From the NCBI GenBank assembly GCA_024998755.1, contig JACEUU010000002.1, positions 602,045 to 666,044 on the forward strand: a stretch of 64,000 nt of DNA, written 5' to 3'. The first letter of the stretch is position 1, and every line of letters starts with the position of its first letter. This stretch comes from Vampirovibrio sp. (GTDB lineage Bacteria > Cyanobacteriota > Vampirovibrionia > Vampirovibrionales > JAJTHC01). The notes below the pieces were generated by a model. It saw only the letters and a list, made by a program, of their open reading frames with translations, ran no database searches and was not told the origin of the DNA. Both the position numbers and the translations under genes were made by a program. This document shows, in pieces, positions 48,988 to 58,539 of this stretch.

Positions 48988-50034
48988 ATGTTGAATAGAG
49001 AGAGTGTTGTACCTGCCATGTTGTTTTGGCTTGCCCTACTAGTACCTTTTATATTGTTACTAATGGTTATGCCTAGTTATATTGCTTGGCTTAAACGGCT
49101 TGCATTAGGTCAGTTTATTAGGAAAGACGGCCCTCAATCTCATCAAAAAAAAGCGGGTACACCAACAGCAGGGGGCGGGTTACTTATCCTGCTTTGGCTT
49201 TTAAGTTTAGTACTGGTTGTTTTGGTTTTACCTTCAGAAACCTCTTTTATTGTAACGCCTGTATTGGCATTGTCTGCTGGGGTTACGCTGGTATTGTGGG
49301 GCTTGGGCTTGTGGGACGACCTACTAAAAATATTGAAGAAGCATAACAAAGGCCTAGGCGGTTATGCTAAATTAGCCATTCAAGGGTTAGCGGGTTTAGG
49401 GCTTGGGTATTTTTCGGTGTATCATTTTAACCAAGCCTCCGTTGATTTTTTCGGGTTAACAAGTATCCCATTGGGATGGCTTTATTTGCCCTATGCTGCT
49501 TTTGCGGTAACGGCAACATCTAACGCCGTAAACCTAACCGATGGTTTAGATGGCTTAGCCGGCGGTGGGTTGGTTACTAGCTTTTTATTATTAGCAGGTT
49601 TTATTGGGGTTACTTTGGCTCAAAATGGGTATAGTCTTTATGAAGTACCGATGATGATTTCTATTTTATTAGGATGTCTAGCGGCTGTTTCGGTGTTACT
49701 TGGGTTTTTATGTTTTAATCATCATCCTGCTAAAATATTTATGGGTGATTCTGGTAGCTTGGCTTTTGGTGGGTTACTGGCCTGTTTTTGCTTGCTTTCC
49801 CATCAAGACGCTTGGTTGCTTGGGGTAGGGTTGCTTTATGTGGTTGAAGCACTTTCTGTGGTATTGCAGGTAGGGTATTTTAAATTAACTAAAGGCAAAC
49901 GACTTTTTAAAATGGCGCCCTTGCATCATCATTTTGAATTAGTAGGCTGGAAGGAAACAACCGTTGTTCGTGTTTTTGTTTGGGTTAATTGCCTTGTGGG
50001 TTTGGGTTGCCTCCTCCTTAAGGTTTATAATTAA
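48988..50034 (+). CDS. mraY: phospho-N-acetylmuramoyl-pentapeptide-transferase
   Basis: KKAGTPTAGGGLLIL, LWDDLLKI, NAVNLTDGLDGLAGG, KIFMGDSGSLAFGG, APLHHHFELVGW. Confidence 0.95.
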   Translation: MLNRESVVPAMLFWLALLVPFILLLMVMPSYIAWLKRLALGQFIRKDGPQSHQKKAGTPTAGGGLLILLWLLSLVLVVLVLPSETSFIVTPVLALSAGVTLVLWGLGLWDDLLKILKKHNKGLGGYAKLAIQGLAGLGLGYFSVYHFNQASVDFFGLTSIPLGWLYLPYAAFAVTATSNAVNLTDGLDGLAGGGLVTSFLLLAGFIGVTLAQNGYSLYEVPMMISILLGCLAAVSVLLGFLCFNHHPAKIFMGDSGSLAFGGLLACFCLLSHQDAWLLGVGLLYVVEALSVVLQVGYFKLTKGKRLFKMAPLHHHFELVGWKETTVVRVFVWVNCLVGLGCLLLKVYN

Positions 50035-50140
50035 AGCCTAATTCGTATTTAATTACGACAATAACGTAAACTAATTAAAATACCTTTTGTACCCACATAC
50101 TTCCCTGTGCTGTTTAATTTGTTGTAGGAATTGATATTCT

Positions 50141-50920
50141 GTGAACTTAGAAGACTTCTTATCATTAGACGATAAACTAGATATAACCATTTGGCGTGAT
50201 GCCAGCAAGGTTGGCAGTAGTGGTAGTAGCGATGAATTCTTGTATAAGTCATCTGTTTTAGATGTGCAAGACGGGAAGATTCTTGTTTATTTTCCACCCG
50301 AAGACATGCCTGCTTTTGAATGGGTTCGGCAGGGGCAAAAATTAAGAATTGTGGTAACGCGTCCTAATGGGTTATGGTCATTTTTTCCGACCGTGGGACA
50401 ATTTGTATTAAAGGGTTCTCCAAGATTTTGGTTAAAACTGCCTGAAGATGTAGAACATATTCAACGTCGTAAGCACGTTCGGGTTAAACATACTTTTCCA
50501 TTGCAGTTGCAATTAGAAAACAATGCCTTGCCTAGTAATTCTGCACTAAGTAGTAAGCAGGTAGCTGCTAGCAAGCCAACCGTACCTGTTGTGTTGAAAT
50601 CCGTTGATATTAGTGCGGGTGGCATACGTTTTAAAACAGCTACACCATTAGTACCTGGGCAGATGTTAACGGTTAAATTCACGATAACCCCTGAATTTGG
50701 CGAATTAACCAATTTGGCTAGAATTGTGTATTGTTTTAGCCCTGAAGAAATGCCCGCATCTTCTTCTTATGCTAACAAAGTACCTAGCAAGTTATTGGGT
50801 GCTAAAAAAGAATATATTGCTGCATTGCAATTTATAGAATTACCCAGAGATTCGGAAAAGCGAATTATTCAAGAATGTTTTCATTTGGAATTAGAGCAGC
50901 ATCGTAAAGGTGTACGGTAA
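50141..50920 (+). CDS. PilZ-domain (YcgR-like) c-di-GMP-binding protein
   Basis: IQRRKHVRV and DISAGGIRF match RxxxR and (D/N)xSxxG; preceding YcgR-N-like domain. Confidence 0.85.
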   Translation: MNLEDFLSLDDKLDITIWRDASKVGSSGSSDEFLYKSSVLDVQDGKILVYFPPEDMPAFEWVRQGQKLRIVVTRPNGLWSFFPTVGQFVLKGSPRFWLKLPEDVEHIQRRKHVRVKHTFPLQLQLENNALPSNSALSSKQVAASKPTVPVVLKSVDISAGGIRFKTATPLVPGQMLTVKFTITPEFGELTNLARIVYCFSPEEMPASSSYANKVPSKLLGAKKEYIAALQFIELPRDSEKRIIQECFHLELEQHRKGVR

Positions 50921-50948
50921 GCTTTAGCTTTTTATTTATTAACCTTAC

Positions 50949-50980
50949 CCGCCGACGTTTTATGCGTTGGCGGTTTTTTG
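50949..50980 (+). terminator. intrinsic terminator after the PilZ gene
   Basis: CCGCCGACGttttatgCGTTGGCGGTTTTTT. Confidence 0.85.
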
Positions 50981-51118
50981 TATTTATACATAACAATGCC
51001 CCCTTCTCTCCACCTTTTAAGCGATTCTCCTACGCAAGGGTCTCTCTATAACCGAAAAAATCCTATAGCACTACTTCCCTTTTCTTAGGCTGTTGATGAT
51101 AGGATTATTTACCCTGTA

Positions 51119-54004
51119 ATGGTTGCCCCAAAAGCTTCTACAACATTAACTGATTGGCTTTTCATCTCATCTGCCACCCTAAAAGCAGATTTTGAAACGC
51201 CCGATAGGCACGATTGGCAAAAAATAGCCCCTAGCCTTAAGTTGTTTGCCAAGCCTTCAACGGGTGTATTACCTTTGCAGCTTATTCAATTAGCTATGGC
51301 GGCAACAACCAACCAATATCAACACGAAACCAATGTTTACAAAGTGGAAAGTGAAAACGCCTGCAAAACGATTGAACAATGCTATACGGCTTGTCAGGCT
51401 TTCCGCCCGAAAGATCATGACGCATCTGAAAAATCCTTGGTATTACTTCATTTGGTTGTAAAAGCTTTTCTTCAACTGCAGGAATTACCAAATTTGGAAA
51501 CTTACTGGGAAACCATGACGCCCCACCTACTACAAATGGAAGCTGAAATAGCCACCAATCATGCTTTACACCTCATTGCAAATAAATCTGATGCAGAAGA
51601 GGAGACTAAAAAATTATTAGGCACAGCCGGTAATACAGATTATTCACCACTGTTTCACTATAATCTTTCGCAACTGTTGCTTTGCAAAGTGCTTTACCAC
51701 GTTTGGGGAAATGAGTTAGATTTGGCTCATCAAAGCCTCAGGCTTCTAAAACAAGCGGCTTTAACCTACAGAGGTATTACCGCCAACATCTATCTTGCCA
51801 GCTGGAGTCTAGCCTGTTTAGAAGTGGCTCAAACTTACGCCACCCTTAAAAACACGAGAGACTTACGGCTACTGTATGAAGATATTACCTTAGCGTGTGA
51901 ATCACTTCAAACCAGTGTGCCTGAAGCCCTTGAAGCAAAAGGGAAAACAGCGGAATTATTGCTTTGGTGTTACCGCAACCAACCCACCAGCGAAAAACCG
52001 AAAAAACTGTTTCGGGAACTGTATGATATTGCCCAACAATACCCTGAAAATAAAACGCTGATTATGCAGTATTTAAATGGGGCTATTTCACTTTCGCAAA
52101 CTTACGGTAGTCAGAACGACTTTCCGGCTGCCTACAAGCTATGGCAACAAGCCAAAGGGTTTACTAAAGATGTTATTCATCATACCCACATTCAACAGGG
52201 GTTAATGAAGCTAGGGCTAAACGTTATTTGGACTAATAATGGGGATGATAATTACGAGGATGTTTTAAGCGTTTATGCGGATTTAGTGGGGGCGTTGCAC
52301 TTATTACCCATTAACCAGCAACCCATTATTTTGCAAGAATTTTGTTGGGCAACTGTTAACATCAGTTGGGTTTATGCTCACCGTGAATGTGTATCGGATA
52401 TTTTATTGTTACTGGAACAACTGAGCCATTGGCAAGCCTTGTTGCCCAATTTGCCTTGTTTTGTTGAAGCGAAAGCGGCATTGTACCGTAATGCTCTTTG
52501 GGCTATTAGGAAGTCTTATCGGCAACAAACTAGGACGTTAACCACCTTGCAAAGTTGGATACAACGACGCCTAACCCCTGAAAGTAAAACGGTTTCGCCT
52601 TATGAACGGTTACAACTGGGGTCTAGCTTATTACAATTAGGGCATTTTGCCATAGTGTTAGAAGAATGGGAATCCGTTAAGCAGATACAGCAAACCTTGT
52701 ATACGCTTCATCAAACAGTACCCGAAGAATTGGAATTAGCTAAAGCTTACGCTGAATACTGCACATTGGTGTTGGAACAAGGGTCGCAACCGCACTTACA
52801 CCCCATTTTAGATTTAAGCTGGAAGCATTTAACCGCTCTGCAACAACACTGGCATACGGATGAAACACTGGCTACGTTTACCTTATTGGGTTGTAAATAT
52901 TGGGCTGTAGCATTGCAGTTATTAAACCGTGTGGGGCAATTGTCAAATTTAGTTTCTACGGCGGAAGCTATTGCCCTACAATTTCCTGAAAACAGCAAAT
53001 TGCAATTGGCATTTGTGCAAACCCTTAATGGTGTTATTGAAACTTACTGCAAATTAGGGTTATGGCAACAAGGGATTAAAACCCATAGCTTATTAAGAAA
53101 CACGGTTGACCTATTTACCACCCAATCTGAATTTAAACAACAGTGGGGGCAAGCTTTGCAGGCATTGATTATTGGGTGGCCTAGTCATCGTGATGTAGAA
53201 AAAACGCTTCCCTTGGTGCAAGAATTATTAACCCTAGCCAAGCAAAGTAGCGGAGAAACTTGGTGGTTACCAGTTTTGGCTGCGGTTCGGGCTCATCATT
53301 GTCAAAGCTTTTATTTGCAAGGCTTTCCTGAATATGGGCTGAAAGAACAACAAGCGGTTAACGGGCTTTTGGCTAAAAACCCGACAAATTCGTTGTTAAA
53401 GCAAGCTTCTTTAGCCTGCCTTAGTAGCCAATGTTTATGGTTACAACATAGCCAAGAATTTCAGCAGGCAACGGTTATTGCCAAACAATTATTAACAGAA
53501 GGTTTGGTTTGGCAACTACCTCTAGCAGGGTGGGAAGCTCCGTTACAGGCTTGTTTTGGTGTGTTTGATAGTTTATTGAAAAATAAAGAATGGCAAAAGG
53601 CTGATAGTTTAATACGAACTTTGTTAAGCACTTGCCACCAGTTAAGCAAACAGCCCGCTTTAACAGGTTGGGTAAATGCTAAGGTTAAATTGTTTGGGTT
53701 ACTTTGGTTGCAAACCATTCAGCCGAATCAAGAAACCAGAACATGGCAACAACGCTTTTTGTTGAAACCTAAAATAAAGCAGTTGTTGCAAGCTTGGGGT
53801 ATAACGGCTGAATTATTAAGTCAGCAACCTTCGCAAGTGGCTGGTGGCATTACTATTGAGGGAATCCAATCAACTTATTATGATAGTGAACCCACTTGGT
53901 TGGCTCAAGCGTGCTTTCAGGCTTGCCTTCAGCAAAATACGGCAGAAGCTGAACGGCTTTACCAACGGCATCAGCAGTTGCTAAGCCCCCCTGAAAACGG
54001 ATAA
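51119..54004 (+). CDS. large alpha-helical (TPR-like) protein of unknown function
   Basis: 961-aa ORF with regularly spaced helical repeats; no catalytic motif seen. Confidence 0.65.
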   Translation: MVAPKASTTLTDWLFISSATLKADFETPDRHDWQKIAPSLKLFAKPSTGVLPLQLIQLAMAATTNQYQHETNVYKVESENACKTIEQCYTACQAFRPKDHDASEKSLVLLHLVVKAFLQLQELPNLETYWETMTPHLLQMEAEIATNHALHLIANKSDAEEETKKLLGTAGNTDYSPLFHYNLSQLLLCKVLYHVWGNELDLAHQSLRLLKQAALTYRGITANIYLASWSLACLEVAQTYATLKNTRDLRLLYEDITLACESLQTSVPEALEAKGKTAELLLWCYRNQPTSEKPKKLFRELYDIAQQYPENKTLIMQYLNGAISLSQTYGSQNDFPAAYKLWQQAKGFTKDVIHHTHIQQGLMKLGLNVIWTNNGDDNYEDVLSVYADLVGALHLLPINQQPIILQEFCWATVNISWVYAHRECVSDILLLLEQLSHWQALLPNLPCFVEAKAALYRNALWAIRKSYRQQTRTLTTLQSWIQRRLTPESKTVSPYERLQLGSSLLQLGHFAIVLEEWESVKQIQQTLYTLHQTVPEELELAKAYAEYCTLVLEQGSQPHLHPILDLSWKHLTALQQHWHTDETLATFTLLGCKYWAVALQLLNRVGQLSNLVSTAEAIALQFPENSKLQLAFVQTLNGVIETYCKLGLWQQGIKTHSLLRNTVDLFTTQSEFKQQWGQALQALIIGWPSHRDVEKTLPLVQELLTLAKQSSGETWWLPVLAAVRAHHCQSFYLQGFPEYGLKEQQAVNGLLAKNPTNSLLKQASLACLSSQCLWLQHSQEFQQATVIAKQLLTEGLVWQLPLAGWEAPLQACFGVFDSLLKNKEWQKADSLIRTLLSTCHQLSKQPALTGWVNAKVKLFGLLWLQTIQPNQETRTWQQRFLLKPKIKQLLQAWGITAELLSQQPSQVAGGITIEGIQSTYYDSEPTWLAQACFQACLQQNTAEAERLYQRHQQLLSPPENG

Positions 54005-54105
54005 CTCTCCATCTACGCAAAATTGGGAAACTAGGGTAAAATAGAACGATAAGTTGCTAAACTAATCGCTAAACCATGAAGCCAGAGAAAGAGAGATGTA
54101 TCCTT

Positions 54106-54753
54106 ATGATGATGAGCCAAACCCTCAAGCGTATTTGTATTCACTGGACTGCGGGGGGCGTTAAAGCCAACGATCTTGACCGTAGCCACTACCATTTTAC
54201 CGTAGAACAAGATGCCGATATTATTGCCGGTAACTTACCCCCAGAATCTAACATTCCTCAAAATGGGGTTAGCCTTAGCGGTCAGCCAGAAGGCAGCTAC
54301 ATGGCACATTGCGGAGGTGGTAATTCATTTACCATTGGTATTTCACTTTGTGGTATGACGGGGCAGAATCCTAATAAAACGTGGAAAAACCCCTTGCTAC
54401 GTAGCCAGTGTGAAACGGGTTTTCAGCTGGTAGCTCAGTTGTGTGCTATTTACGGTATCCCTGTAACGCCGGATACGGTTTATTCCCATTATGAATTTGG
54501 GTTGTGTAACCCTAGCACTCCAAGTGCTGGTAAAATTGATATTTCTGTTTTGCCCTTTTTACCTTCTTTGTTGCCTAACCAAGTAGGGGGCTACATACGG
54601 GGGCGGGTTTCGGCTTATTTAGCCCAAATTCAAAAAGTAGGGCAACATAAACCTGCCCCGCAACACGCCCCAACAACAGGAGTTAACAAACCGCCTGTGC
54701 CAGCCAAACCTAGTACTAGTAGGTCTTCTACTTCTGCCCCTGTGCCTCGGTAG
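54106..54753 (+). CDS. N-acetylmuramoyl-L-alanine amidase (Amidase_2/PGRP-like)
   Basis: CIHWTAGGVKANDLDRSHYHFTVEQDADI, SYMAHCGGGNSFTIGISLCGM, SHYEFG; start ATGATGATG at 54106. Confidence 0.8.
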   Translation: MMMSQTLKRICIHWTAGGVKANDLDRSHYHFTVEQDADIIAGNLPPESNIPQNGVSLSGQPEGSYMAHCGGGNSFTIGISLCGMTGQNPNKTWKNPLLRSQCETGFQLVAQLCAIYGIPVTPDTVYSHYEFGLCNPSTPSAGKIDISVLPFLPSLLPNQVGGYIRGRVSAYLAQIQKVGQHKPAPQHAPTTGVNKPPVPAKPSTSRSSTSAPVPR

Positions 54754-54845
54754 TAGGTTGGTTTTGAGAATACTCCATTTTGAGCACCTGAAAAACAGTG
54801 CACAAACGTTGAACGCTCATGATTGCTAATTTTATAGAATTGTTC

Positions 54846-54944
54846 GCTTCAAACCATATCTAGTTGGAGATAGGCTTGTGCGAGCGTAGCGAAGCAGACC
54901 AATTAGGGAGCTTCTAGCCTTCCGGTCAAGCCTGTTTTCAACGT
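54846..54944 (+). repeat. ~99-bp interspersed repeat, copy 3
   Basis: gcttcaaaccatatctagttggagataggcttgtgcgagcgtagcgaagcagaccaattag...tcaagcctgttttcaacgt. Confidence 0.8.
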
Positions 54945-54947
54945 GTA

Positions 54948-55110
54948 ATACCAATTCAAAGATTAAATGGCGTGTTTTTGTAGGGGCGTGATTTATTAGC
55001 CCTAGCGGTCTATGCGTTGCATCAGTCCGTCCCACAAGCCCTAAACGGATGCGATAAATCGCACCCCTACATAGAGAAAGCTATACGCTATTCTAACTTT
55101 GAATTGGTAT
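54948..55110. repeat. non-autonomous element copy D, 163 bp, IS630-type TIRs with a different (GTAGGGGCG-type) core
   Basis: ATACCAATTCAAAGATTAAATGGCGT ... ACGCTATTCTAACTTTGAATTGGTAT. Confidence 0.8.
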
Positions 55111-55112
55111 AA

Positions 55113-55570
55113 ACGCCTGCTGTACTCAAACAAATTCGTAAAATAGACACCACTGCTTGTCGGTTAGAGCCACAGAAAACCACTGTTGTTGAGCTCGATG
55201 AACTCTGCACGTTTCTTACCGAAAAAAACGCAAAATCTGGGTATGGGTGGCTGTTTGTCGAGAAACAAGGCGAATCTTGGACTGGGAAGTGGGTTGTCGT
55301 GGCATTAAAACCTTGAAAAAATTATGGAAACGGCTTCAGTTATTCAAGGTTGAAGTTTATTGTGCTGACCATTGGAAAGCCTACAATGACGTGTTGCCTA
55401 GTGAAAAATTGGTTCAAAGCAAGGCTGAAACGTATACAGCAGAACAGACTTGGAGCGATTTGCGACATTGGTTTGCTCGGTTTAAACGACGAGGTAAAGT
55501 CGTCTCTCGGTGTTTGGGTGATTTGATTCATGCCATAGCCATTTACTTTCACCGAGTTAATTTAAGATAT
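55113..55570 (+). pseudogene. 5'-truncated IS1-family transposase remnant with -1 frameshift site
   Basis: VVELDELCTFLTEKK-RKIWVWVAVCRETRRILDWEVGCRG...YCADHWKAYNDVLP joined by a -1 shift at GAAAAAAAC. Confidence 0.75.
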
Positions 55571-56375
55571 GAAGTTACGGAAAAAGGGCAAGGTAAAATA
55601 GAAGGGACATTATTCCACCTCTCATAGGATACCCCACCCCCATGACTACCTTTGCCGACATCCAAATTCAACAAGCCACACCGACTCACAAATTCCTAGA
55701 GGAAATGAACCAAACCCTACCATGGCAACTATTTGAAACCATCCTCAAAACACACATCCACCACAAACCCAACGGCAGACCACCCTACAAACGCCTACTA
55801 CTGCTCAAAATGAACCTCCTCAAAATATGGTTCAATCTCTCCTATGAACAAACCGAATTTCAATGCCACGACAGACTCTCCTTCCGAAAGTTTCTCGGCT
55901 TCTCCTTAGAATCCCCCATCCCTGAAGCCACGACACTCGAAAACTTCCAACACGAACTGCAAAACACCCCAGCCCAAGAAGCCCTTTTCTTAGCCTTAGA
56001 CACCTTCTTCCAAGAGAACAACCTCATTCTTAAAGAAGGCAACTTGGTAGATGCCACCTTTATTAAAGCCAATAGCAAACAGAGAAAAAAGCCTGAAGAC
56101 CAGAGCGACCCTGATGCCACTTATGGCTACAAAGGCTTTGGTTACAGTGCCACGGTTAATGTAGATGCTAAAAGCAAGTTGATTCGCAAGGTGGTTGTTA
56201 CTGGTGCCAATGTGCATGACAGTCAGAGTTTACTGCCTGTACTGGTGGGCGATGAGCAGACTGTTGGTGCGGATAGTGGGTATGTGGGTAAGGAGAAGGA
56301 TTTGAAGGCGTTGGGGATACAGCCGAGGATTATTAAGCGTCGTGTTCGGGGTAAGCAGCATGAACCAACGCCTGA
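55571..56375 (+). mobile_element. IS5-family element copy 2, 3'-truncated at the IS630
   Basis: Left end GAAGTTACGGAAAAAGGG; transposase identical to copy 1 until EPTP, then IS630 TIR. Confidence 0.9.
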
Positions 56376-56397
56376 TACCAATTCCAAGTTTAAATAG
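55642..56397 (+). pseudogene. truncated IS5-family transposase
   Basis: Ends in TIR-derived DTNSKFK instead of ELTASQKRFNGL... Confidence 0.85.
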
Positions 56398-56441
56398 CGT
56401 ATAATAGAGGGGTATTATTGTTTGTTTGAAAGATTCTGATC

Positions 56442-56891
56442 ATGATTACCCAAGAAGACGTACTCGCCTTTGAAAAAACCTTCACCGACAAGAAAACCTA
56501 TCGCCGATTCCTCTGCATTAAACTCAAAATAATCGACGGTAAAACACAAGCCGAAATAGCCCAACATACGGGTTTCGGCTTTCGACACGTCCAACGCATT
56601 CAAGCCCAAGTTCAACAACACGGACTTTACAGTCTCTATCCTAAAAAAGGGATTGTACGCAATAGCCTACTACCCAGTAAACAAGCCGAAATAGACCTAC
56701 TACAACGCCACAAAGGTAAGGTCGGTATCTACGATTTACACCAGGCACTCAACGCACTGGTGGGCAGACCCGTCATCTTTCAAACTGTTTACAACCTGCT
56801 CAATCGCCACGATTGGAAGGCAAAAGTACCTCGCCCAGTGCATCCCAACCATAATGATGAGGCTCAAACCCTCTTCAAAAAAACTTCCTGA
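56442..56891 (+). CDS. IS630 transposase, N-terminal frame (HTH)
   Basis: KLKIIDGKTQAEIAQHTGFGFRHVQRIQAQ; ends at A7 overlap with the next frame. Confidence 0.85.
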   Translation: MITQEDVLAFEKTFTDKKTYRRFLCIKLKIIDGKTQAEIAQHTGFGFRHVQRIQAQVQQHGLYSLYPKKGIVRNSLLPSKQAEIDLLQRHKGKVGIYDLHQALNALVGRPVIFQTVYNLLNRHDWKAKVPRPVHPNHNDEAQTLFKKTS

Positions 56892-57444
56892 CTTCGTTAA
56901 CTCTGTTACAAAAACAGTAAAAAAGCCAGTTCGGCTATTTTTTCAGGATGAGGCGAGGTTTGGCAAAATTTGCCAAGTTCGTAAAGTATGGTTACCCAAG
57001 GGTGAACGTTCAGTAGTGGAAGCTCAACATATACGGCAATACCTCTATGCGTATAGTACCATGGAACCCAAGACGGGAGAGAGTGTTTCGTTGATTCTTC
57101 CGTATGCGGATACGGCTTGTATGACGTTGTTTTTGCAGGAATTAAGTGAGCGTTACCCTGCAGATGAGATTGTGCTTGTTTTGGATGGTGCAGGTTGGCA
57201 TAGAAGTGGGGGGCTGGTTGTTCCTCCTAACATTCGGTTGGTTTGTTTACCGCCGTATAGTCCGCAGTTGAACCCTGTGGAGCAGTTGTGGAAGGGTATT
57301 CGGACTCGGTTTTTTGGCAATGCTTATTTTGAGACGTTGGATGCAGTGGAAGCTCATTTAGTGAAGACTTTACGCTGGGTAGAGGCTAATACAGCGTGGG
57401 TGAAATCGTTCGCCTATTTCCCCTATATTCAACACGCTATTTAA
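56854..57444 (+). CDS. IS630 transposase, catalytic DDE frame
   Basis: FFQDEARFG, LVLDGAGWH, LPPYSPQLNPVEQLW. Confidence 0.9.
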   Translation: MMRLKPSSKKLPDFVNSVTKTVKKPVRLFFQDEARFGKICQVRKVWLPKGERSVVEAQHIRQYLYAYSTMEPKTGESVSLILPYADTACMTLFLQELSERYPADEIVLVLDGAGWHRSGGLVVPPNIRLVCLPPYSPQLNPVEQLWKGIRTRFFGNAYFETLDAVEAHLVKTLRWVEANTAWVKSFAYFPYIQHAI

Positions 57445-57508
57445 ACTTGGAATTGGTATAAGAAAACCAACCAGCTAAAACGAGGAACGACAATCGATGA
57501 GAAAAAAA

Positions 57509-57943
57509 TTACCCAACAGGCAAACAAACCAAATCCGTGTTCCAAAATTCAGCACTGTTATTTTGGCTTTCCTGCACCTTAATGCCTACTAACGTAATGT
57601 GGGTAGGCAATACCGGCTGAAGCACCCCAAAAAAGACCTTTGCAATGTTTTCCGCCGAAGTAATATGCCCTTCAAACAAGGGTACATCTACATTCAAGTT
57701 TTTGTGGTCTACTCGGTCTAAAATGTGTGTTTCCACTAAGGCATCTAGTTCCACCATGTTAATTAACATGGATGTAGTGGGGTCTACTTCACCCGTTAAC
57801 AACACTTCAAAGGTGTAGTTATGCCCATGGAAATTGGGGTTATTGCACTTGCCAAACACGGCTTGATTTTGCTCGTCTGAAAACGCTGGGTTATACAACC
57901 GATGAGCCGCAGAAAAGGTGTAACTTTTTTTGAAAATTAACAT
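57509..57943 (-). CDS. queD: 6-pyruvoyltetrahydropterin synthase / QueD family
   Basis: FSAAHRLYN, FGKCNNPNFHGHNYTFEV, MVELDALV, DHKNLN. Confidence 0.9.
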   Translation of the reverse strand: MLIFKKSYTFSAAHRLYNPAFSDEQNQAVFGKCNNPNFHGHNYTFEVLLTGEVDPTTSMLINMVELDALVETHILDRVDHKNLNVDVPLFEGHITSAENIAKVFFGVLQPVLPTHITLVGIKVQESQNNSAEFWNTDLVCLPVG

Positions 57944-57949
57944 ACTACT

Positions 57950-58525
57950 TTAACCCTCTACTATTGTGGGCTGAATAAGCCACGGATATCGTTCTACTAA
58001 ACTAGCGGGCAACGCTAGCGGATGTTCACCGGTATCTTCCACGGAAGGTAGGGCAATCGTATCAAACCGATTCACCCCTGTTACAGGTGTGCCAGTGTAA
58101 ATCACTCCCATATCATCGGCTTCATTGAGTTCTAGGCGTTTTAGCGTGAAGCCTAGGGCTTCTACCGCCCCTTGAAGCCTGTGCCACACATAAACCACCA
58201 AGGCTTCTAACGTGGGCTGATTATGCCAGAAAAAGGGGACTTGCAAATTTAAATGCCGAAAATGCAAGGGTGTTAGTACCGCTTGCTGAAGCAAAACTTT
58301 CAGTTCTGTTAGGTTAATGACCATACCCGTTTCAGGGTCTGTAATACCTGATACGGCTACTTTTAGCACATAATTATGCCCATGCCCGAATCGATTTGAA
58401 ACAGGTCCAAAGCTTGATTGATTTTGAGCCGAAGACCACTGGGGCACCCAAAAAAAATGCGACGCTGAAAATTCAATGCGTTTAACCACAGTAACCACTG
58501 TGTTAGAACCAACAAAGGGAGCCAT
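57950..58525 (-). CDS. QueD/PTPS-like paralogue lacking the usual catalytic Cys
   Basis: EFSASHFFW, FGPVSNRFGHGHNYVLKVAV, NLTELK, HFRHLNLQVPFF. Confidence 0.8.
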   Translation of the reverse strand: MAPFVGSNTVVTVVKRIEFSASHFFWVPQWSSAQNQSSFGPVSNRFGHGHNYVLKVAVSGITDPETGMVINLTELKVLLQQAVLTPLHFRHLNLQVPFFWHNQPTLEALVVYVWHRLQGAVEALGFTLKRLELNEADDMGVIYTGTPVTGVNRFDTIALPSVEDTGEHPLALPASLVERYPWLIQPTIVEG

Positions 58526-58539
58526 TATTTAGTACCGCC

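Larger units (their letters stand above)
56376..57458 (+). mobile_element. IS630-family insertion sequence
   Basis: Perfect ATACCAATTCCAAGTTTAAATAGCGT inverted repeats with TA at both ends; two transposase reading frames. Confidence 0.9.
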
